10,199 bases of DNA from CAYVMN01 sp964452575 (GTDB lineage: Bacteria > Desulfobacterota > DSM-4660 > Desulfatiglandales > Desulfatiglandaceae): contig CAYVMN010000167.1 of NCBI GenBank assembly GCA_964452575.1, positions 1 through 10,199 on the forward strand, read 5' to 3'. The notes beneath the pieces were generated by a model that was given only the letters and a program-made list of their open reading frames with translations, was not told where the DNA came from and ran no database searches. The stretch's first letter is position 1, and the number at the start of each line of letters is the position of its first letter. The translations under genes were made by a program, and so were the position numbers. Below, in pieces: positions 1 to 6,780 of this stretch.

Positions 1-45
1 CTGCCTTTCTTTCAAGACGCTAAAGTGTTACCACTTTCATAATCC

Positions 46-1215
46 ATGACAAAAAAAGGCGGAACGAGAGAGGTCCTTGAAATAGAGGCAGTTGAGCCAG
101 CGGAGTGCGGGGTGGAACAGCTCAGGCTAATACAAACTGAATACAACTATGCGGATTTTTCAACGAGCGTCTCACCAGCCATTGAACTTGCCTTAGAGCA
201 GAGGCAGGCGGGAGGCACGGTTGTCTTAAACATCTTTCGCGGTGGCAGCATTACTTCGGGCTTTCTCGATGACCCGGAGAAATCCCTTGATCTTGAATAC
301 TGCAAAAAACAAGGGATTGTGGTCAGAAGGCGACAAAACGCGGGTGGTGCCATTTGGGGGCCGGACGGCGGGGCCCTGATTGTCTTGTACCTAGATACAA
401 GGTTGCCGTGGGTGCCACTCAAGACCATAGGCCAGGCATTTGGGGAAACGCTGAGCTGTCTGGCAGAAGCAGTTGGTGAGCTGTTCGGCATTGAGGCAGT
501 GTATCGGCCCCTCAATGATGTGGAAGTGGAAGGGAGGAAGCTGATTCCCACCTCAGCAAGGCTCGAGAAGGGGATCTTGACCATGCGTCTTCTGGTCAAT
601 GTCGTTACCACTGACCCAAAGATACTAAAGAGGGCCATATTGGCCCCTGCTGAAAAGACCCAGGACAAGAAAATAAAGGACCCCGGGGCCCGGTTTACAT
701 GCCTCGAAAGGGAGGCAGGGAGAAAAATCCTCTCTTCGGACCTATTGACAATTGCCGGAAAGACCATAGAAAAGGTCTTCGGAGGCAGGGTACGGCTGGT
801 ATCAGGGGAGCTGAGTGAGTTAGAGAAGGAGTACGCTGCCGAATACCAGAAGAAATATACATCGCAAGAGTGGTTTTATGCCAATTCCGAGCGCATGCGA
901 TTCCAAAATTCCCCTTTGGATGCCCTCAAGACAGAAGGCCGTCACAAGGCACCTGCTGGTTTGATAAGGGTGACCCTGCTCGTTCGCAAAAACAGGATTT
1001 ACGACCTCATCATCACGGGTGACTTTCACCCCAGCCCTTATGGGGTTCTTCGGGATATGGAAAAGGCCTTAAGAGGGAAGGAGTGCAATCTGGAGGCAGT
1101 ATACAGCGAGATCAAAAGGATTCTGGATAGATCCGATGTGGAGATTGCAGGCGTGGAGCTTGTGGATTTCATGGGGGCGTTCAACAAGGCCTTTGGTCAG
1201 GTCAGTCTGGAGTGA
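46..1215 (+). CDS. Lipoate/biotin protein ligase family protein (LplA-like)
   Basis: The 389-residue product resembles the BPL/LplA/LipB catalytic fold, which attaches lipoate, octanoate or biotin to carrier proteins. Visible in sequence: an FRGGSITSGF segment (64-73) at the position of the early lipoate-binding loop; RRRQNAGGAIWGPDGGAL (94-111), matching the LplA RRxSGGGxVYHDxGNL signature with an altered core; NDVEVEGRKL (157-166), where K165 corresponds to the catalytic lysine; and a C-terminal accessory-type region (about 285-345) with IYDLIITGDFHPSP. The family usually has about 250-340 residues, so this one is long. An in-frame stop at 40-42 makes ATG 46 the first possible start, but no clear Shine-Dalgarno precedes it and a later start is possible. 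The gene runs straight into a transporter fragment, so its last few codons may be altered. The exact substrate cannot be told from sequence. Confidence 0.75.
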   Translation: MTKKGGTREVLEIEAVEPAECGVEQLRLIQTEYNYADFSTSVSPAIELALEQRQAGGTVVLNIFRGGSITSGFLDDPEKSLDLEYCKKQGIVVRRRQNAGGAIWGPDGGALIVLYLDTRLPWVPLKTIGQAFGETLSCLAEAVGELFGIEAVYRPLNDVEVEGRKLIPTSARLEKGILTMRLLVNVVTTDPKILKRAILAPAEKTQDKKIKDPGARFTCLEREAGRKILSSDLLTIAGKTIEKVFGGRVRLVSGELSELEKEYAAEYQKKYTSQEWFYANSERMRFQNSPLDALKTEGRHKAPAGLIRVTLLVRKNRIYDLIITGDFHPSPYGVLRDMEKALRGKECNLEAVYSEIKRILDRSDVEIAGVELVDFMGAFNKAFGQVSLE

Positions 1216-1326
1216 AGAAGAGCTCGCGGCCGAGCTAAGGCACAAACTCGGTCTGGACCGGTCCATCCCGATCCAGTACGGGATCTGGCTAAGGAATCTC
1301 CTCTCGGGAAACTGGGGGACCTCTAT
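1204..1326 (+). pseudogene. Internal fragment of a dipeptide/oligopeptide ABC transporter permease (DppB/OppB type)
   Basis: In the frame containing codon 1211-1213, about 40 residues (SEEELAAELRHKLGLDRS, then IPIQYGIWLRNLLSGNWGTSI) match the region about 55-100 residues into DppB/OppB-type inner-membrane permeases, where the family reads roughly RxxLGLDxPxxxQYxxWLxxxLxGDxGxS. The roughly 55 N-terminal residues with the first membrane helix are missing, because the fragment abuts the 3' end of the ligase gene. Everything after GTSI is missing too, because the sequence switches into an attC site at 1326/1327. No start codon or ribosome binding site is associated with it. It is therefore a relic with two break points, not a working gene. 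Confidence 0.6.
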
Positions 1327-1392
1327 CGTTCAAGGCCGAAAGAAGTGCGAAGCATTTCAATAGTGTCTTTTGCTTTTGGGATGTTGTTAGGC
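1327..1392 (-). repeat. attC site, distal end of array (hybrid R' end)
   Basis: Read on the minus strand, the site opens with a perfect R'' core GCCTAAC (1392-1386). It then carries stem sequence ending in CTTTCGGCC and TTGAACG. It is about 88% identical over 68 positions to the attC at 2839-2910. The expected closing core GTTAGGC is not there: identity stops at the G of position 1327 and continues as ATAGAGG, which belongs to the transporter fragment. The switch falls exactly at the G^TT point where integron integrases cut. The stem is less perfect than in the sister site, with GGG opposite the GGCC block, so folding may be weaker. Confidence 0.72.
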
Positions 1393-1425
1393 GCTGTTTC
1401 GGCCGAAAGTGAATGGTACCTTCAA

Positions 1426-1983
1426 TTAGCGCATCCTGTCCAGGGCTTGCTCGACCATCCCTATAGCATTCGGATCCAAACCCTTAACCCTAAGTTCATT
1501 CAAAAAACGCATGAGATCAGACTTAATAGCTGCCCTAGTATTCTCTGAGCTTGTCTCCTTGTAGATGGCTTGCTCTGCCTGCAGTAACATGAATAGTTCC
1601 CGCAAGTTTCGCGAATCCTTTGGTGGGTCTTTCTTCCTAAGGGTAACCTTTTCCACTTTCTCCGGATCGTGATTATTCTCAATCGGATATCTCGAGGTCT
1701 GCGACCAGTAACCTTCAGCTCTGTATACCAGCTGATATTTCTGAATATCCGTAGGAACCACGAGATAATAGACGCCATCGTCATTGGATCTATCATTGTT
1801 CTCTTGTTCCCGTTTAAGTATCTCCACCACAGCTTCTCCCTTCTCAAACGGTTTACCTTTATCGCCTTTATACACGACGCCTGTCGCTCTGTTGCCTTCA
1901 CTCCCATATGGCTGCGCGAGAGAATCCTTTGGTGTAAATAGCGCCAAAGTTCCAAAGAGAAAAAGTAAAAAGAAGCTTTTCAT
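1426..1983 (-). CDS. Exported protein with carboxypeptidase-regulatory-like domain (cassette D, second gene)
   Basis: The 185-residue product starts with a typical Sec signal peptide (MKSFFLLFLFGTLALF, likely cut after SLA at 21-23). Residues about 33-115 resemble a CarboxypepD_reg/Ig-like beta fold: ATGVVY, then a variable loop, then DDGVYYLVVP and YQLVYRAEGYW. The C-terminal part (125-185) is predicted mostly helical and charged. It is probably a periplasmic or surface protein; no enzyme motif is visible. The start is supported by AGGGGG 7 nt upstream. The start overlaps the stop of the preceding membrane-protein gene (ATGA, 1983-1980), so the two are translated as a coupled pair within one cassette. 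The stop at 1426-1428 lies 33 nt from the attC core. The molecular role is unknown. Confidence 0.75.
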   Translation of the reverse strand: MKSFFLLFLFGTLALFTPKDSLAQPYGSEGNRATGVVYKGDKGKPFEKGEAVVEILKREQENNDRSNDDGVYYLVVPTDIQKYQLVYRAEGYWSQTSRYPIENNHDPEKVEKVTLRKKDPPKDSRNLRELFMLLQAEQAIYKETSSENTRAAIKSDLMRFLNELRVKGLDPNAIGMVEQALDRMR

Positions 1984-2810
1984 ACTTTTACCCCCTGATC
2001 TTTGTGGAGAAATGCAATTGCACTTAAAGGAGCCTCCTTAGGAAAGGTTATTTCTGGTTTAGCCTTTGATATCTTCACAATAAGCTCCCATTGCATTGAA
2101 TCGTCAAAAAAAAGAAAAAACCACTCGGAGCGAGAATTTTCAAACCTCCCCACTTCAAGGGGTTCTTGGTTCCTCTTCAGGATTTTACCCTTTGCATATT
2201 TAGGTTGAACGTCCAGTAGCTTGAATCCTTCAAAGGGTTCGATGAGAATCCTCATATGCTCAGATCCCTTTCTCTTTTCAGCCGGTATATTATTTATCCA
2301 TAAGGAATAGATCCTAATCTCTGAAGGGCCTTTGCCTTTGATATCTTGAATTTTCCAAGAATCCGCAGAGAAGGGAACTGAGGATTTATAAACAGGCTCT
2401 ACATATGGTTTTGGAGCGAATAGCAAATTACAAGTGGATATTATTAAAGCGATTAATATTGGCCAGATTATGAATCCCGCAACTATCCGGGGGATTCTAG
2501 GGAATTTATATACATTTCCGTCCTCTCTATTTATGGAAAAAAGTATCCACCCACAAAAGAGAGTACCTAAAGCACTGAAGATTAGCCTCTCCAACATATA
2601 AGGTAGTGAAACCGAAAAAAGTCGAAGAAATTTATCAACGATTTCTGAAAATGCCGCGTACAAGGCAAAACCCTGGGCTAGAGACTCAAAAACTGCTATT
2701 AGGGAACAGGTTCTCTCATTCGCTCTGTACCGTATTCCAAGTTTTTCACCTCCATATGCGATATAAAATACCCTCTTAATCTTATCTATAATCCACTTGA
2801 ATAGCTTCAT
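1980..2810 (-). CDS. Membrane protein with three N-terminal helices and a soluble C-terminal domain (cassette D, first gene)
   Basis: I do not recognise the family of this 276-residue protein. A basic amphipathic N-terminus (1-30) is followed by hydrophobic segments at about 35-57, 72-93 and 108-132. A hydrophilic domain (about 135-276) with beta-rich stretches such as MRILIEPFEGFKLLDV and WELIVKISKAKPEITF follows. Three helices would put the C-terminal domain on the opposite side of the membrane from the N-terminus. The start codon lies 35 nt inside the cassette boundary and has no evident Shine-Dalgarno, so expression may depend on readthrough or on an unusual initiation site. The stop overlaps the start of the exported partner gene, which suggests the two products act together at the envelope. 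Confidence 0.7.
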   Translation of the reverse strand: MKLFKWIIDKIKRVFYIAYGGEKLGIRYRANERTCSLIAVFESLAQGFALYAAFSEIVDKFLRLFSVSLPYMLERLIFSALGTLFCGWILFSINREDGNVYKFPRIPRIVAGFIIWPILIALIISTCNLLFAPKPYVEPVYKSSVPFSADSWKIQDIKGKGPSEIRIYSLWINNIPAEKRKGSEHMRILIEPFEGFKLLDVQPKYAKGKILKRNQEPLEVGRFENSRSEWFFLFFDDSMQWELIVKISKAKPEITFPKEAPLSAIAFLHKDQGVKV

Positions 2811-2838
2811 GTTTTCAATCTATGAATGCCGAAATAGC

Positions 2839-2910
2839 GCCTAACGTTCAAGGCCAAAAGAAGTGCGAAGCATTTCAATAATGCATTTTGCTTTTGGCCT
2901 GTTGTTAGCC
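2839..2910 (-). repeat. attC site between cassettes C and D
   Basis: The outer cores are GCCTAAC (2839-2845) and GTTAGCC (2904-2910). Inside them is a 9-bp perfect stem, GGCCAAAAG (2852-2860) with CTTTTGGCC (2891-2899). The single-stranded spacers between core and stem are unequal, 6 nt and 4 nt. This unequal, imperfect palindrome is the hallmark of attC sites, which integron integrases recognise as folded single strands. On the minus strand R'' is GGCTAAC and R' is GTTAGGC, a full match to GTTRRRY. It is 72 bp long, within the usual attC range. Confidence 0.8.
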
Positions 2911-3017
2911 GGTGTTGCAGGCAGCATTTGACCCCCCCTGGGTTCTTAGAATGATACTTAACGATCTTGCTTATCGGGGAACCTTTTGAGGGCTTTCGCC
3001 CACCGCACCCGCTTGAT
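2911..3017 (-). other. 3' untranslated segment of cassette C
   Basis: This stretch runs between the stop of the DUF5677-like gene and its attC site. It contains a run of seven C at 2932-2938 and no convincing gene. A 73-codon reading frame crosses it, but that frame continues straight through the attC stem and has no protein-like features. Confidence 0.4.
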
Positions 3018-3767
3018 CTATTTGTCATTTGTTTCCTTCATAATGGCTTCTTTTAGACTTTCCCACTCTTTGTGAACAGTCTCTATTTTCGAGAGCAACC
3101 CGCTATCAAAAAAGCTATGTGTGGTCAACGACGCCTCAATTACTCTGTCACAAAGATCAATTGAGTAGAGATCAATCTCGTGTTTTTCTGGTTCCTTGAA
3201 GAACATAATCTTGAAATCGTTTCCTTCAATGTGGGTATGTCTGTCCAGAAGGGAACGTATGTTGCTATGACTGTGGGAACACAAATTGTTGTAGATCGAA
3301 AGGTATTCACTTGTCATTCCTGCTTTGCCAAAGCGTTCTCGATGCGTTAAGGCAAGATAGCCCTTCTTCTTTAGTTCCTCTAATTCTGTTTTGCTTTCTT
3401 CATAGGTCTGCTTGAGATTCACCATTTCAGATATCTTTCCGAGATATGGATTGTTACCTTCTATAGCCTCCCCATAGAGACGAAGCCATTCTTTGGCATA
3501 GCTTGCCTGCATGACATTAGCGTAATTGCCGTCTTTGCTTAGACTTCTGAAGTCAGCAAAAGTCTCTATTGCAGTTCTGAGCAGAATTGGAACACCAGAA
3601 ACAATCCGATTTTTCATTAGAATCGCACAACTATAGGACAGTTCAATGATTCTCATATACAAGCATATTAATAAAAAGTGCTGGCTATTTGTCTTGTCGA
3701 AAGTAAGTTCCGCGGAATACTCGATAGATTTGTCGATAGTGTTCTGCAAAAAAACAAAAGTGTCCAT
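3018..3767 (-). CDS. DUF5677-like protein (cassette C)
   Basis: The 249-residue protein is soluble, with no signal peptide, and predicted almost entirely helical. It resembles DUF5677 proteins. Visible features are an RxxxE element in ILLRTAIETFADF (61-73), where the family usually has an R-S-x-x-E motif, and a histidine-rich turn CSHSHSNI (163-170). The latter matches the conserved H-x-x-N-type signature late in the family and recalls HEPN-like folds, although that link is not certain. The biochemical role is unknown. AGAGG lies 8 nt upstream of the ATG, supporting the start. The gene is alone in its cassette, with an 84-nt leader after the crossover point. Confidence 0.65.
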   Translation of the reverse strand: MDTFVFLQNTIDKSIEYSAELTFDKTNSQHFLLICLYMRIIELSYSCAILMKNRIVSGVPILLRTAIETFADFRSLSKDGNYANVMQASYAKEWLRLYGEAIEGNNPYLGKISEMVNLKQTYEESKTELEELKKKGYLALTHRERFGKAGMTSEYLSIYNNLCSHSHSNIRSLLDRHTHIEGNDFKIMFFKEPEKHEIDLYSIDLCDRVIEASLTTHSFFDSGLLSKIETVHKEWESLKEAIMKETNDK

Positions 3768-3845
3768 ATCATGCCTCTTTTTTTGTCCCTATATGGGGGC
3801 GGCCAGTTCTTAATGGTTTTCATGGTTTTCCTGCCTGCAATAACC

Positions 3846-3925
3846 GGCTAACGGTTCGGATTGGCGAAGTCCCGATAAATTCGGGATTTCCCGAAGGGTG
3901 TAAACGCCAATCTTGTGTTATCTGC
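3846..3925 (-). repeat. attC site between cassettes B and C
   Basis: The outer cores are GGCTAAC (3846-3852) and GTTATCTGC (3917-3925). The inner stem is ATTGGCG (3860-3866) with CGCCAAT (3905-3911), separated from the cores by 7 and 5 nt. A secondary hairpin (CCCGAxxx with TCGGG) fills the centre. At 80 bp it fits attC size. Its stem is unrelated to the stems of the two distal sites, so this cassette came from a different attC family. The minus-strand R'' core (GCAGATAAC) departs from the RYYYAAC consensus but keeps AAC. Confidence 0.75.
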
Positions 3926-3950
3926 TGTTGCGGGCGCATAGTTCCTGCGT

Positions 3951-5708
3951 CTATGGAATAAGATGGATGTCGTCCAGGTAAAAGACTTCCTGGCTCGTCC
4001 CCATGTTTTGGAACGCGATGCCGTTAATGATAGGTTCCTTTGGGTCAACGATGGCTTCCAGTGGGATTTCCACTTGCTGCCATTGGCCAGGCGATAGCAA
4101 CGGAAGAAAATCTCTCAACTCAGGCTGCTCGTCGAACGTCGGGGGATAGATAGGCTCCTCCCCTGGGTCACAATCAGACCGCGGAGCGGTGGTGAAGATT
4201 TTAAAGTTCTGCTGACCCATGCCGCTCAGGAAAATACAAAACCTAAATGTCTTTAATCGGCGGGTGTCTAGGCCGTAGTGATGAATGAATTTGACACCCG
4301 CAAAGTTACTCTGATTGAAATGAACAGACAAAGAACAGTCTCCCTCGCAGACAGGATTATTGGCACAAAAGTCGATCAGGAGGTCTCCAAAAAAGCCCTC
4401 CCCTGCATCCCAGGGGTTGACCCGTACGTCATCGTAAATGCGGGAATCGAAGGGAGTTGGTATGAAACTACCGCTTTCCTCCCACACCCCTCCAGGATGT
4501 CGCTTAAGAACTTTCAGAAGAATAGGGCAGGCGGCAAGGTTTAATGGACAGATCTCAGGGGGGCAGTGCGCTGGATTGATGTAATGCCAGGCAGTCAACG
4601 AGAGATGAAGGGGATCAAAGAAATTGACAAAGGCATGTTCCAGCACATCCGCCCAGTCGGCTGTGCAGGGGACATTCGTTTCCCCAATGAAGATGGGGAC
4701 ATTGTTATCAATGGACCAATCGATCGTCGGCATGAGACGGTCGCGCACATAGTACTCCCACTGGCCAATGGGTCCGGTCTCCTCACCTGGTTGATCGTAG
4801 CGGGAATCATTATTGAAGTCGAAGAAGACGTGGGGCGAATAGATGGTACGCGCAGGGATAACACGATCCGTGATGAAGGGAATCTTGCCGTTTTCTATCG
4901 GCCAAGCACTTGCCAGTGAGAAGTTGGGTCCCTCGACAAAGATAAGGTGCTTCTCATCCACTGTGCGGACGGCATCCACCACCGACTGGGCAATCGCATG
5001 CCAGTTGCACGAACTACAAAGCTCACCCGCCTCCTGACGGACAGGCTCATTCATGATATCGTACCCAAGGAGGGCGGGATTCTCGCCAAAGTGGGTGGCC
5101 AAAAGTTTCCAAGTGTGGGCGAGGAGCTGCTGGTGATCAGGACTGGTATCAACACAAACCTGGACCGACTGACCAGACCAGTATTTGAGAAAGTCATGCA
5201 TGTCGAGGATGACATAAAGCCGGTTGGCGGCGGCCCTTTGTATGACCTTGTTCAGGATTCCCAGGTATGCGGGATCAAGCTCTGTGGGGAGGGGCTCGCC
5301 GGGCTGCCATCCAGGAACAAGCCGTGCCCATTCAAACAGGACACGGATAACGTTAAAACCCAAGGCTTTGACAGCCCTAAAATCTTTGGGCCGGGGTGCA
5401 AAATAGTCTTTGCCCAGTTCCCCCGGATAGGGATTATCAAAGAAGGTACCGAACTCGAGACCGTTCAGGTTGACACCCCGAAAGAAGACCTTCTCTCCAG
5501 TTGAATCAGCGACGATGTCACGCCCCTGAGCATGAAAGAAAGTTCGCCAGGGCACCGGGCTCCAAAAGTCGGCCACGGTCAGGCTCACCTTGCCACTACC
5601 GTTCCCCTTATCGCCTGATGCTGTAAACGTGAGAACCAGAGCTATCGCAAGTCCAGATGCCAGCTTAAGAAACGCTCTCCGGTCAATCTCTTTGCCAAAA
5701 GCTTCCAT
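3951..5708 (-). CDS. Tat-exported GH5 glycoside hydrolase (cellulase-like) with C-terminal binding domain (cassette B)
   Basis: The 585-residue product carries a twin-arginine signal (D9-R-R-A-F-L-K15 followed by a hydrophobic stretch to about 30), so it should be exported folded. A GH5-type TIM barrel spans about 73-380: FRGVNLNG (76-83), GFNVIRVLFEW (117-127) with conserved R122, DMHD (169-172), the acid/base glutamate E221 in DIMNEPV, H293 in YSPHVF, the nucleophile E343 in IFIGETNV, and W374 in LTAWHY. All key GH5 residues are present, so it is probably active on a beta-glucan or beta-mannan type polysaccharide. The substrate cannot be fixed. Residues about 420-585 look like a beta-sandwich carbohydrate-binding module ending in FYLDDIHL. 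AAGGA sits 8 nt before the ATG. The gene starts 34 nt inside the cassette boundary and ends 26 nt from its attC. Confidence 0.85.
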   Translation of the reverse strand: MEAFGKEIDRRAFLKLASGLAIALVLTFTASGDKGNGSGKVSLTVADFWSPVPWRTFFHAQGRDIVADSTGEKVFFRGVNLNGLEFGTFFDNPYPGELGKDYFAPRPKDFRAVKALGFNVIRVLFEWARLVPGWQPGEPLPTELDPAYLGILNKVIQRAAANRLYVILDMHDFLKYWSGQSVQVCVDTSPDHQQLLAHTWKLLATHFGENPALLGYDIMNEPVRQEAGELCSSCNWHAIAQSVVDAVRTVDEKHLIFVEGPNFSLASAWPIENGKIPFITDRVIPARTIYSPHVFFDFNNDSRYDQPGEETGPIGQWEYYVRDRLMPTIDWSIDNNVPIFIGETNVPCTADWADVLEHAFVNFFDPLHLSLTAWHYINPAHCPPEICPLNLAACPILLKVLKRHPGGVWEESGSFIPTPFDSRIYDDVRVNPWDAGEGFFGDLLIDFCANNPVCEGDCSLSVHFNQSNFAGVKFIHHYGLDTRRLKTFRFCIFLSGMGQQNFKIFTTAPRSDCDPGEEPIYPPTFDEQPELRDFLPLLSPGQWQQVEIPLEAIVDPKEPIINGIAFQNMGTSQEVFYLDDIHLIP

Positions 5709-5733
5709 CTTTCACATCCTTGTGCCCACAATT

Positions 5734-5804
5734 GCAGATAACGGCTGTGGCGGAAAAGAAGCTTGAAAGGTTTGGATGTCAGTCTTTTCCGCCACGTTAT
5801 CTGC
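5734..5804 (-). repeat. attC site between cassettes A and B
   Basis: GCAGATAAC (5734-5742) and GTTATCTGC (5796-5804) are exact reverse complements. They flank a 12-bp perfect stem, TGGCGGAAAAGA (5748-5759) with TCTTTTCCGCCA (5783-5794). The spacers are 5 nt on one side and 1 nt on the other, which gives the unpaired bases typical of folded attC. The 71-bp length fits the family. The long perfect stem might also act as an RNA hairpin limiting transcription between cassettes; that is inference. Confidence 0.78.
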
Positions 5805-5827
5805 CTATTGCGAGCAAATTTCTTTAT

Positions 5828-6101
5828 GGGGGGTATTCACTTGACTCAGGTACCCACAAGATATACTCAGATGCGAAAAACAATCTTGCTGCAAGTAAAG
5901 CCGTAGCCAATGAACAACTAAGGTAAATCAAAGAATTGCGCATCGAAAATATTCTATAATTCCGATAGGTTGTAAGCATAACGGACGCTACTTCTAAAAT
6001 CTAAGAGGCCAGTCGGGCACCAGATGTTGTTTAGGATGGCAAAATGCCTATTGGTTGACACCACAATATGTTGCAGTAGCCTGATTGAAGTGAATACCCC
6101 C
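5828..6101. mobile_element. MITE-like element, 274 bp, with 10-bp target duplication
   Basis: The ends are terminal inverted repeats: GGGGGGTATTCACTT at the left and, on the other strand, GGGGGTATTCACTT at the right. They continue as a weaker match to about 23 bp (TCAGG shared). Directly outside both ends is the perfect repeat ATTTCTTTAT (5818-5827 and 6102-6111), a 10-bp target-site duplication. No open reading frame of transposase size or type is present inside, so it would need a transposase supplied elsewhere. The family is not recognised; duplications of 9-13 bp occur among IS4-superfamily elements, but that is only a hint. It sits 6 nt beyond the stop codon of the cassette A gene and leaves gene and attC intact. 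Confidence 0.75.
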
Positions 6102-6117
6102 ATTTCTTTATTTCGGT

Positions 6118-6663
6118 TCACCTTTCAATTTCTAAACCCAATGCTCTCGAATCGCACGTTCCCGAAGGCCCCTCAACAACGCCACTTTTATCCAGAACAC
6201 ATCCGTTGATACCCCGAACTACCCTAACGTTAATTGCCGTGCCTAGTGAGATAAGCTTGACTATATGGTCTTTAGGAAAACCTCCTCCTGCATCTATGGT
6301 TCTAACTATGAGCCATCCTCCCGTAAAATCAGGAAAGTCAAGCACATTTGAACTGTCGGTGACCCAATCAGCGAATGGGACATAGCAACCACCATAACCC
6401 TCAAAGGTGACCTCTTCTCTATCACGGTCTCTTACAGGGGAACTTTGTACACCACGAAGTATGATTGTATCTGTCAATCCAAAAGGATCAGCAGCTTCAA
6501 CAGTTAGTCCTGATCCACCGTCGATTCCGATGCTATACACAACCGCATCGTTGGGAGCATCAAATCCAGGCCTCAAACCCACCTCCGCAGCATCGGCATG
6601 GATACCGATGGCCATGATACCAATAAAGATCAGCATTGCACAGACAAGACGTTGATTTTTCAT
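6118..6663 (-). CDS. Small exported protein of unknown function (cassette A)
   Basis: I chose ATG 6663 over the upstream TTG at 6690 because AAGGAG sits 5 nt before it and because it begins directly with a signal peptide (MKNQRLVCAMLIFIGIMAIG, likely cut after HADA). The mature part is about 156 residues, glycine- and aspartate-rich, with short beta-like strands (DTIILRGV, GGWLIVRTI, INVRVVRGI). Two of its cysteines (C155, C170) could form a disulfide after export. No known domain or catalytic motif is recognisable. It is the first cassette gene after the integrase and probably the best expressed if transcription comes from that side. Its original 3' untranslated region was short before the MITE inserted. 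Confidence 0.75.
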   Translation of the reverse strand: MKNQRLVCAMLIFIGIMAIGIHADAAEVGLRPGFDAPNDAVVYSIGIDGGSGLTVEAADPFGLTDTIILRGVQSSPVRDRDREEVTFEGYGGCYVPFADWVTDSSNVLDFPDFTGGWLIVRTIDAGGGFPKDHIVKLISLGTAINVRVVRGINGCVLDKSGVVEGPSGTCDSRALGLEIER

Positions 6664-6693
6664 TCTACTCCTTCCTTTCTTTGCCCGCAATGA

Positions 6694-6780
6694 GCAGATA
6701 ACTTGTTTCTAATTGCACCGAGGTGCGGATATTTCACATGCTGGCCGAAGATCAAAGCAGTCTCTTCCACCCTTCCACAT
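6694..6780 (-). other. Candidate attI / first-cassette boundary
   Basis: GTTATCTGC on the minus strand (6702-6694) is identical to the R' core of the attC at 5734-5742 and marks the start of the first cassette. The 78 bp between this core and the recombinase stop codon do not contain the second half of an attC. I searched for a complement to the adjacent GGTGCAATTAG and found none. A short palindrome, GCACCGAGGTGC, lies at 6715-6726. Lying between the integrase gene and the first cassette, this segment is where attI is expected. Direct evidence is limited to the core and the location. Confidence 0.4.

Larger units (their letters stand above)
1327..6702 (-). mobile_element. Integron-type gene cassette array (four cassettes, five genes)
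   Basis: Four attC-like sites (1327-1392, 2839-2910, 3846-3925, 5734-5804) separate blocks that each hold one or two minus-strand genes starting roughly 30-85 nt after the preceding crossover point. This is the compact layout of integron cassettes. From the integrase side: cassette A about 6701-5742, B about 5741-3852, C about 3851-2845, D about 2844-1327. The first boundary (6694-6702, minus strand GTTATCTGC) has the same core as the site at 5734-5742. A tyrosine recombinase gene lies 79 bp upstream of the first cassette on the same strand. The array holds no recognisable resistance gene. The two distal attC sites are near copies of one another, while the other two are of different types. 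Confidence 0.75.

Noticed and set aside
147..767. 206-codon minus-strand frame opposite the ligase gene
   Set aside because: Serine/arginine-rich antisense composition without domain or ribosome binding site.
2807..3028. 73-codon minus-strand frame between cassettes C and D
   Set aside because: It runs through the whole attC stem and the cassette boundary and has no domain, so it is a by-product of the palindrome.
4947..5504. Long plus-strand frame opposite the GH5 gene
   Set aside because: It is antisense to a gene with clear catalytic motifs and has no motif of its own; other frames at 4278-4544 and 4566-4919 are similar shadows.
5960..6040. Possible attC from ATAACGG to GTTGTTTAGG
   Set aside because: The sequences next to these cores do not pair, and the stretch lies inside the MITE-like element.
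6703..6780. A fifth attC between recombinase and first cassette
   Set aside because: Only one core is present; no complementary stem or second core exists on the recombinase side, so it is listed as a candidate attI.
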